A stretch of DNA of 20,080 nt from Pigoraptor vietnamica (taxonomy: Eukaryota > Opisthokonta > Filasterea): assembly GCA_943704525.1 (NCBI GenBank), contig CALSCQ010001010.1:1-20080 (forward strand), in the 5' to 3' direction. How positions within the stretch are numbered: the first letter of the stretch is position 1; every line of letters starts with the position of its first letter. The translations under genes and the position numbers were made by a program. Under the pieces are notes generated by a model that searched no databases, was not told where the DNA came from, and saw nothing but the letters and a program-made list of their open reading frames with translations. Positions 1-6,709 of this stretch are shown here, one piece after another.

Positions 1-51
1 GGGGGGGATGAGGCACGTGCACACGCGTGTACAAACGGCCGCACTGCACAC

Positions 52-1761
52 CTTGTCGGCGTCCGAGCGAAGGCCCGTCGTCATCGAATTGAGCGCAATG
101 ACCTTTGCGTGCATGTCCACGACCATTGCATGGACGCTCTCCGAAATCGGCTGGTCGCCCTGGTTCGAGAAGAGCGAGAGCGCGCTCACGTCCGCCTTGT
201 TAGCGAGCTGGGACTGCAGAGACAAAATGCAAAGTGTTATGGGGTGGCACACATGGCGCCTATAAAATTAAAACAACACAGATGGTGCGTCGCTATTTGC
301 GATACAACAAACTGGCATTCCATACAAAGTCTCTGAAGCAAAATTGAGGGTAGCGCTCGTTACAAGGTCGTTATAAGAGGAATGATGTCGCGGGAGGAGT
401 GAGGACTGACGCACCTCGAGCACGCGTATGTTTTGGCCGAGCTGCGACAGTTGAAGGTCGTACGAATTGAGGTCACTTCGGCGAATGACGTCAGAAGGGA
501 GTTCCGGGTCCGGCTGCAGTGGGGCGGCAAAGCGGCAGAGAGAAAGGTCGTCGTCGTCAGCAAGTGCGTCCATGTGTGCGTATGTACAAAAGTGCATTCT
601 GTGTGCGTTGATGTGTGCGTTATTGTGTGCGTTACGTGCAAGGCTATATGACTGGATACGACCGTATCACACGCACGGGGAAGGGGAGAGAGAGGGAAGG
701 GGTGCAACACAACACACTACGGCAGAGGCAGCGCACCATGTCGTCTGCGATCGACGCAATCCGCTCTCCGATCGCAGCGAGGTTCTTCTCAATCTCCATC
801 TTGTGTAGCGCTGCGAATGCGACAGGGAACAGTGAGCGTCAAACAAGGGCTGAAAGGGCAGAGTAACACCCCGACGACCAACAGTAACAGTACGTCGACA
901 CTCCCCTCCACCCACCAAGGTCGGCGACCATGTTGTTCATCTGTATTTGCAGCGAGGCGAGGTGATCGACCGTCTCTTGGAAGTTCTGCGCAGTTGCGAC
1001 AGTGGACACAACGTGAGCCAACATCCCCTTCCCACACTGTACAGGCAACAGGGCAAACTCTTGCCAGCGCATTCGCGCGCTATTGCGGGAATCGGCCCGG
1101 AACACCCACCTCTGGCGTGTGTGCCAGCGCGTCAGAGGCCTTCGCGAGGGCTTCTCCCGCCTTCTGCGCTGTGTCCTTCGACGCTTCGTCAAGCTGCGCG
1201 AGCTGAGCCTTGATCGGATGCACCGCGTCGTCGATGGCGCCGGTGAATTCCTTGCGAAGCGTCTGCGAAATGTCCTCCTTCAAGGTGGTCTGTGTGCGTG
1301 CGTGCGTGCGTGTGTGTGTGTGTTTGTGTGTGTGTGCGTGTGTGTGTATGTGTTCGTGTTGTATATACGCGTGGAAAGGGTAAGAGAGAGTGTTAGATGG
1401 TAGGGTGAGTTTCTCGTGCGTTACGGCCGCACCCCGCCAGAGCGCAGTCGGTGACTGAACCCAACAGCCGCAACGGGGTAAGTCAGTGCGTTTCAAGCCC
1501 GTAATAATGCAATCAGGCAGCGCGCACGGCACACACCGTCTCAGCGACAGCCTTCTCGAGGCCCTCCGTTGTCTTTGCGAGGCTGCTCTTCGCCTCGGCA
1601 GCGTCCGCAGCGAGCGAGGCGATTGAGGCATCGTGGCCGTCCAGGCGCTTGCAGATCGTCTTCAGGAGACTCTGAAGCTGCGTAAAGTCCAGCCGAAGCA
1701 AGCCGTCCCACGCAACGCCGTCGCCGATGGCCACCGACGCGGCGGCCACTTCCGCAGCCAT
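52..1761 (-). CDS. Coiled-coil protein of unknown function, six exons, 3' end beyond the window
   Basis: I do not recognise the family. The spliced model reads, in order of translation, exons 1761-1537, 1289-1110, 1036-916, 810-737, 513-415 and 213-52. The join gives about 287 residues with no stop. All junctions are GT..AG, and the frame holds through one phase-1 and four phase-0 introns. The start is the ATG at 1759-1761 (MAAEVAAASV). The product is rich in Ala, Lys, Glu, Asp, Leu and Gln with heptad-like spacing (for example TLKEDISQTLRKEF and MEIEKNLAAIGERIASIADD), which suggests long coiled coils. No membrane segment or known catalytic motif is visible. Exon 3 could instead start at 985, also in frame, removing 17 residues. 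The last visible exon ends at a donor (GTGTGC, from 51), so the gene continues off the left edge. Exon structure is well supported by frame and codon use; function is unknown. Confidence 0.72.
1291..1361. repeat. TG microsatellite inside intron 1 of the coiled-coil gene
   Basis: An impure (TG)n tract with scattered TGCG and TTTG units lies just downstream (in gene direction, upstream) of the exon-2 acceptor at 1290-1291. On the sense strand it reads as a CA-rich tract running into the CACAG acceptor. Confidence 0.9.
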
Positions 1762-2837
1762 GTTTACAGCGTGCAAGGCGATGGCAGCAGCGTGGGGATG
1801 TGACACGAGCACGTCGCGCACCCCTCAGATGTATGTACGCGTACAGACAGACCCTCCGGACTTTTAAATCTACGTGCCCACACCACCCGGAGAGTGTGCG
1901 CAGGCGCGTGTGAAGGGTCAGCAGGGTACTTTATGGGCATCTCGCAAGCTGCCGTACACGGCCGGTGCCAGTGGCAGTACTGGCGGGTATCGAATGGGCT
2001 CATCATGATAGTATGAATATATCATGATGCGCTTCAAAAGGTACCCTGACGACGGCTGGCTAAAAATAGCGGTTTGTTGTACTTCCAATTGGAGAAGGTG
2101 GACTCCATCCACACACGTGCGAAAGTGTGCGCGACTACAGTTCTCTCTGATCATACGCACGGCACGGCACGACACACACGTGCGAAGCTGCATGGCATGC
2201 GACGGAACACCCTCTCTCGTCTTTGAGATACAGAGCCGATTCCCTCTTTATTCCGTGCCGGCGGATGGATTAGTGGGGGTTTTCGATGCGCAAAACGGAG
2301 TGTCGGTGGCTTTGGCCATCACACGAAAAGAAATGCCGCCAAAGTGATCTTGCGCTATAGCTCTTCGAATTATTGGCTCAGTCGTGAGGTATTGGCAAAA
2401 ATAGCCACTAGGACTTACTGAGTGCCAGCGAATTGCGCACGGCCAGGCAGGCAATCAGTAGCGCCACACGTCTCCAGCCGGGGGAAGGTGCGACGTTCGC
2501 GCGCACATTATGTGCACACACTGCGCCGGCTTCGAGCCCATTTCTCGGCTGAATCAAAGTACTGCGTTCATGTATGGTGGCTGCCACTACCTATTGCGTC
2601 GCCCACATCGCCAGGCAGGCACTCACTTTGCCCCGTCGCTCGCAGTTGGAAATTACTCGAGCCGGCCGCGTCTCTGCGCTCTGCCTACACCAACCAAGCC
2701 TCTGTGGTTGTGAGCGATTGGCCGACTTGTCCCGGTGCCTGCGCGCCGCATGCGTAACCGACAAGTTGCAGTCCGGCGGTCCTTTTTACGCGTGGCGGCG
2801 TCCACGGCTGCCTCCCAGCAGCTTACCCTGAGGGAGG
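1762..2837. other. Gap of about 1.1 kb between the coiled-coil gene and the first membrane-protein module
   Basis: No convincing gene. The stretch from about 1980 to 2400 is more AT-rich than its surroundings and contains a perfect 10-bp inverted repeat. An open frame at 2024-2347 has no homologue I recognise and no coding signature. From about 2530 the sequence becomes homologous to the flank of the second module (about 4250 on), including a shared TCTC(G/A)GCTGAATCAAAGTA. An open frame from 2574 to a TGA at 2829-2831 corresponds to the N-terminal part of the second copy's protein. Confidence 0.6.
2001..2029. repeat. Perfect inverted repeat, 10-bp arms, 9-nt loop
   Basis: CATCATGATA at 2001-2010 is matched by its exact reverse complement TATCATGATG at 2020-2029. 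It lies in an AT-rich island in an intergenic gap. It could form a small hairpin or bind a dimeric protein; no function is shown. Confidence 0.7.
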
Positions 2838-3347
2838 ATGCGCCGGATTGCTGGTCGCGTCCGTGCGACCGTCTACTCGCTCTTTAAACGTGGCGTCGCG
2901 TGGGCATTGTATGTCCTCTTAATGCTGTGTTTGTATGCGCTTATATATGTGCTTGTCGATGGAATTATGGCGGTTCTGTCGCGGCTGATGTCACTGTTGT
3001 GGGCGTGGGCGACCCTGGACCTGTCGTTTACTGTTGCCAGTATTCTCGGCGAGGAGACCTATACCCGCCTCTCTCCCGCTGGCGCGTTTGTGTGGGATGT
3101 TTTGCTCTCGATGGTGTTTCTGTGCGTGTGCGTGTACGGGAGCGTCATGGGCTGTTGGAAGTTCCTCAAAATGTGTTGGCATTTCTTGCGATTGTTGCGT
3201 GTGTTGGTGCATTGGTGCGTACGCGCGGTCTTATCGCGCCTGCCTGCGTTGCCCGCTGTCTTGCACTTCAGTCGTCCTCCAAGCCTTCATAACTGGCTTA
3301 CGGCTGCCGATCCGCGGGCAGGGGCCGGCGCAGAAAGGCGCCTATGA
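2838..3347 (+). CDS. Small multi-pass membrane protein, tandem paralogue A
   Basis: No family recognised. The frame opens at the ATG at 2838 (MRRIAGRVRATVYS), directly after an in-frame TGA at 2829, and gives 169 residues. It contains a basic N-terminus, about three hydrophobic segments (around residues 19-45, 48-70 and 82-118), and a basic Arg/Pro-rich tail. It is paralogous to the protein at 4310-4936. The blocks ATVYS, LLWAWATLDLS and CVRAVLSRLPALP are shared, and their DNA differs only at synonymous positions. The frame upstream of the stop (2574-2831) also matches the paralogue's N-terminal part, for example SGGPFYAWRRP. Either this copy is N-terminally shortened, translation starts internally in both copies, or an unseen intron joins the two parts. 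The C-terminus is about 20 residues longer than in copy B and unrelated there. Location is presumably a membrane; role unknown. Confidence 0.6.
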   Translation: MRRIAGRVRATVYSLFKRGVAWALYVLLMLCLYALIYVLVDGIMAVLSRLMSLLWAWATLDLSFTVASILGEETYTRLSPAGAFVWDVLLSMVFLCVCVYGSVMGCWKFLKMCWHFLRLLRVLVHWCVRAVLSRLPALPAVLHFSRPPSLHNWLTAADPRAGAGAERRL

Positions 3348-4309
3348 ACGGGTGGTGACCAGGCAGAGGAGAATGAACAATGGGCTGTAAACGTGCGAAG
3401 GCAATCGGCCGCACTCGGCTGCATCTTGGCGCTGTGAAAGATAGTACGTCGATACTTCCCGCAAGTTTGACGGCGAGGGGGCGCGCCCACCATACCGCCG
3501 AGGACGAGAGGGGCCGCGCCCACCCATTTCTCCCTTCACTGGCCCACGTCAGCTCGGTTTGCTTCGACGCGCCGGCGCCGGCCACGGCCGACTTTTTGGT
3601 TTCATCACACGCAATGACAACAGATGTCATTGCGTGCAACGGCGCCTTTTCAGGTCGTTTCCGCCGTCGCAGGGCTGTTGGAGTGTGAGTTCTCGCGACT
3701 GTCGTGCGCAGCCGTTGAGCATTAGCCGTGGACGTGCAGCCGAAGGTCAGGGCCGCCAAGCAGCCCAGTCCGAGTGGCCGGCACAACTGATTGACTACTC
3801 CGTGCGATGCCAGGGAAGAAAGATCGCCTGACGGAGTGCCGCGGCTATGTACCTGTGTCAGCCGCGTACGTGCGCACATGGCGAAAGAAGGCTTCGGACA
3901 CATCGGCGCACGATTTGAGAGACAGTCTGCCGAGGCGAACGCAGTTGTTTGGCCGGTTGTTGTAACAACAAAGTCACAATGAAGCATGGCTCGGCGACAC
4001 ATCATTTCGCACCAGGGCACGGCCGTTGCCGGTGAAAGGCACGACTCTGTAGAACGAGTGTTTTATATGTACAGCCAACGCGGATTCAAACTACAACAAA
4101 ACGTAAACCCCGTAGGAGTGGGAGCGTGACACGCGCAGCACAGCCACCGTCTGCGCTGCGCCCACCATGTAGTGCCGCCATTACTTGAAAGGTGCGATGC
4201 CGTGCCGGCGGTGCGCTCAATCAGAGTCGCGCGCGATTGAGAACTTGCGCTCCGTACGCACACTTCTCAGCTGAATCAAAGTAGTATACTATTGTGTCAC
4301 CATGTTGTC
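3348..4309. other. Gap between the two membrane-protein genes
   Basis: No gene supported. The first part (to about 3900) is the downstream flank of module copy 1 and contains a 12-bp perfect hairpin at 3608-3636. A minus-strand open frame (3298-4020) covers much of it, but it has no recognisable domain and its composition looks like chance. From about 4250 the upstream flank of module copy 2 begins (CTCAGCTGAATCAAAGTAGT). Confidence 0.6.
3608..3636. repeat. Perfect inverted repeat, 12-bp arms, 5-nt loop
   Basis: CACGCAATGACA at 3608-3619 is followed by ACAGA and then its exact reverse complement TGTCATTGCGTG at 3625-3636. It lies about 260 bp downstream of membrane protein A. I did not find an equivalent hairpin in module copy 2. 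It could be an RNA hairpin in a 3' untranslated region, a protein-binding palindrome or a remnant of a small insertion. Confidence 0.8.
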
Positions 4310-5460
4310 ATGAGGCCGACCTCTCACTTCGGCCCGTCGATTTGCAGTTGGAAATCTGCTCGAGCAGCGTCTACCTACCCCTGTGGGTGTGAGCGATTTT
4401 GTGCGCTGCGCGCCGCGTGCTTAACCGAGCAATTGCGGTCCGGAGGACCTTTCTACGCGTGGCGGCGTCCACACGCTGTCTCCAAGCAGCTCTGTAGAAT
4501 GCGCCTGCTTGCTGCGCGCCGGCTGTGTGCGACCGTCTACTCGTTCGTGAAAAGTTGCGTCGCGTTTGTTTTTTATTTCCTTTTGCTTTGTTTTTTGTCT
4601 GGGCTTGTCGACGTGTTTCTCAAGGGTTGTTTTCACGCTTTGGTGGTGCTGGTTCCGCTGCTGTGGGCGTGGGCGACGCTGGACTTGTCGTATACGCTCG
4701 GCGATGTGCAGCTCTATGGCCGCCTCCCTCACAACGTCGCATTTGCGTACACTCTGACTGTGGGTTTACTCGCGATCGCGTGCGTGTATGTGTGGGCACG
4801 CGATGCCGCCAAGTTGTGGTGTCGGTGTTGGCGATGGTTGTGTGCGTTGGTGAATAAGTGCGTGCGCGCGGTCTTATCTCGCCTGCCTGCGTTGCCCCCT
4901 TTCTTGCGCTTCAGGCGTCCGCGGAGGCTCTCATAACTGACAGCCGCGCCGTCTCCATAAACTGAACGATGCTGCGTGAACGTGACGCAGGCGGCAGTCA
5001 GTCGGCTGCGCTCCGCATACTGCCGATGTGGAAAGATCACACTGCAGCACACTTCAGGAGCTTGAGGACGAGGACGCGCACAGCCATGGTAGTTCCTTGC
5101 ACCTACGTCACACTCACTGCGCGTTGGGTCTGCAGCGTGTTGGAAAATGACTAGTCTGAGTATTGTGTATGGATGGTGCGAATAGTTGCGGCCTGCGCTT
5201 GCGCCTTCGGGTCGTCTCCGCTGTCGCGTGTTGTTATAGAGCGATCCCTCGCGATTTTTGCGCAGCCCTTGAGCCGCATCCGTGACGTGCAGAAGGTGCC
5301 CGTGCCAGCCGAGCCGAGATGGCCGGCAGCGAAACAGCTTGAGATCAGCCAGGAGAAGATCAGCCGGCGACTACAGTGACGGTGTGCGGCTGAGGCCATG
5401 CCACGCGCCTGTGTCAGCCGCACCACAAGCGCACATGGCGAAAGAAGGCGTCGGTACGTG
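4250..5460 (+). repeat. Tandem module copy 2 (carries membrane protein B)
   Basis: This is the second diverged copy of the module that starts near 2530, in the same orientation. Upstream flank, coding frame and downstream flank all have counterparts in copy 1 in the same order. The distance between matching points changes from 1661 bp (ATGCGC starts at 2838 and 4499) to about 1554 bp (GCGCACATGGCGAAAGAAGG), so the copies have gained indels. Confidence 0.7.
4310..4936 (+). CDS. Small multi-pass membrane protein, tandem paralogue B
   Basis: No family recognised. From the ATG at 4310 the frame gives 208 residues. An internal ATG at 4499 (MRLLAARRLCATVYS, 145 residues) lines up with the start of paralogue A and is the alternative start. 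I prefer the longer form because part of the extra N-terminus is conserved in frame upstream of copy A: CGCER, then LRAAC and SGGPFYAWRRP, with a length difference of exactly 12 nt and third-position differences. Downstream come about three hydrophobic segments, the shared LLWAWATLDLS block, a Trp/Cys-rich stretch (around WCRCWRWLCALVNKC), and CVRAVLSRLPALP before a short basic tail. There is no catalytic motif. It could be a lineage-specific membrane protein family that expands by tandem duplication. Gene reality is supported by the synonymous pattern; function is unknown. Confidence 0.6.
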   Translation: MRPTSHFGPSICSWKSARAASTYPCGCERFCALRAACLTEQLRSGGPFYAWRRPHAVSKQLCRMRLLAARRLCATVYSFVKSCVAFVFYFLLLCFLSGLVDVFLKGCFHALVVLVPLLWAWATLDLSYTLGDVQLYGRLPHNVAFAYTLTVGLLAIACVYVWARDAAKLWCRCWRWLCALVNKCVRAVLSRLPALPPFLRFRRPRRLS

Positions 5461-5653
5461 TGAACTTTAACGGTCCGAACGAACGTCCACTTCTTTAGAG
5501 CCAAACGGCCCTGCGATCTGATCCACATTGCACACACGGTGGTTGCTTGTTGTGCGCACAGTGGATTTCCTAATTCAAAAACAACGCCGTTCTTCGCCAA
5601 CCTCCCACGTGGAAAATCCAAAACGAAACAGGTCTTGCTCTTTCGCCGTTCTC

Positions 5654-5683
<30 letters not shown>
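4937..5683. other. Gap between membrane protein B and the decayed frame
   Basis: Downstream flank of module copy 2 to about 5460, then about 220 bp with nothing recognisable, ending in a CT microsatellite. A minus-strand open frame (5151-5621) has no recognisable domain and is treated as chance. Confidence 0.6.
5651..5683. repeat. CT microsatellite
   Basis: (CT)n broken by a single TATC, directly before the ATG at 5684. On the plus strand it could be a pyrimidine tract in a leader or promoter, but no AG acceptor follows it. Confidence 0.9.
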
Positions 5684-5685
<2 letters not shown>

Positions 5686-6499
5686 GCTCTGGCAGCACCT
5701 GAGATGCGCTAAGGTGGAGTCGTTTTGGTACGCGGTGCTCTCGAAGTACCCGCAGTGTATCCCGAAGGAACCTGTGCGCGCACACGAGCTGGGGACTCCC
5801 TACGACCCGTGCATGATGTTGTCGTTAGAGCGGCGGCTCGGCATCGAGATGGTGGAGTAACGCCCCATACCGATGGACTGTCTCATGCGGATGCCGTCGT
5901 CGGCGGCGCTTCGAATGGCCATTGAGCTCGAGGTGCCGCTCATTTTTCCCACGGAAGACGAACTGGAGTGTCTCGAGGACGTCCCGTACAGGCGGTGCGA
6001 CAAGCTGAAGAAATGGGCACTGCAGCGCCTCGACGCATTCAAAATCGTGCATTGGGTCCGCCCATGGTGATTGTCTGCTTGCAATAACGCGCCGTTCGCC
6101 GCTACGGCCGGCTGTGTTACAGCGATCGCGCGTGGGGGATGCGGGCCGGTCTGCCACGCGGTGATCGCCGCCGTTGCCCGCGCGTATTCACGCGCACCCG
6201 ACAGGAAGCAGGCCGCCTCGGTGCTGGAGCAAGGCCTTGCCGACTACCTCGACAAGCCCGACACCGGTCCGCCGGGCCGGCGTGGAGGCGCGGTGGGCTG
6301 CCGCGGCTTGCTGGCCGGCGACGCGAACGGCGATGCGGCCAGGCGATCAATGCCGGCCCCGTGCTGCTGGCGCTCCGTGGATCCCAAGGTGCCGCAGGCG
6401 GAGGCCATCGTGCATACCTGTGCGGGTTCCGCAGCCGGTACCGGAGCCGTCTGTCGTACGACGGCTGTGCCTGTCGTCCGTCAACGCCCTTGTACATAA
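5684..6499 (+). pseudogene. Probable host pseudogene with two in-frame stops
   Basis: One reading frame from the ATG at 5684 (MLWQHLRCAKVESFWYAVLS) to a TAA at 6497 is broken by TAA at 5858-5860 and TGA at 6068-6070. The codons either side of both stops look like host coding sequence, with G or C at most third positions and sensible peptides such as ELEVPLIFPTEDELECLED and KQAASVLEQGLADYLDKPD. From about 6290 the best-looking peptide moves to another frame (AINAGPVLLALRGSQGAAGG), suggesting a frameshift as well. That stretch faintly recalls armadillo-type repeats, but I cannot assign a family. Alternatives are two small separate genes (58 residues, then MDCLMRMPSSAALRMAIELE from 5873), or unrecognised introns. 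The 5' part could also be a real short protein. Confidence 0.4.
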
Positions 6500-6550
6500 A
6501 ATTGCCCCCATGTGAAGCTGTTCTATTTTTGGCAGCTTTGGGATCATTGG

Positions 6551-6624
6551 TGTAACACTCACACACAGACACACAAAATCCGCGCACACGCACGCACCTC
6601 CATAAGCACACGCAAACACACAAC
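6551..6624. repeat. CA-rich microsatellite upstream of the PPR gene
   Basis: Impure (CA)n with CGCA units in the gap between the decayed frame and the PPR gene. It may lie in an unseen 5' intron of that gene, since GTGTAAC just before it resembles a donor. Confidence 0.85.
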
Positions 6625-6709
6625 TATTGTCTGCGCTACATTGACGCCTCGAGATGGGAAGGGAAAGCAGCGCGCTTCAGATGGGCCGCTGTTGACGCTG
6701 TTGTTGGAG

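Larger units (their letters stand above)
2530..3900 (+). repeat. Tandem module copy 1 (carries membrane protein A)
   Basis: This is the first of two diverged direct copies (second at about 4250-5460, offset 1.55-1.66 kb). Homology covers upstream sequence (CTGAATCAAAGTA, CAGTTGGAAAT), the coding frame, and downstream sequence (GTGAAAGAT-like motif near 3435 compared with 5025; GCGCAGCC..TTGAGC near 3706 compared with 5261; CGCACATGGCGAAAGAAGGC near 3875 compared with 5430). Boundaries are approximate, because the copies have diverged and no terminal repeats or target-site duplications were found. Confidence 0.7.

Noticed and set aside
1-7. Run of seven G at the window start
   Set aside because: Too short to interpret; probably intronic sequence at the window edge.
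1291-1361. TG-rich tract as a possible telomere-like or CRISPR repeat
   Set aside because: Simple dinucleotide repeat inside an intron; no regular spacers and no telomere-type unit. No CRISPR array, rRNA or tRNA gene was recognised in the window.
2024-2347. Plus-strand 107-codon open frame in the gap
   Set aside because: AT-rich, no homologue recognised, no counterpart upstream of module copy 2.
3298-4020. Minus-strand 240-codon open frame over the flank of module copy 1
   Set aside because: No motif, mixed composition, overlaps the end of membrane protein A, and its counterpart in copy 2 (5151-5621) is only partly in the same frame. I could not call it coding.
2530-5460. Tandem modules as a transposon or virus-like element
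   Set aside because: No terminal inverted or long terminal repeats, target duplications, transposase, polymerase or integrase motifs; a segmental tandem duplication fits better.
5858-6070. Reassigned stop codons (TAA/TGA as sense)
   Set aside because: The PPR, lyase and isochorismatase-fold genes end at TAA, the MFS gene at TAG and the zinc-finger and carrier genes at TGA, all where their families should end.
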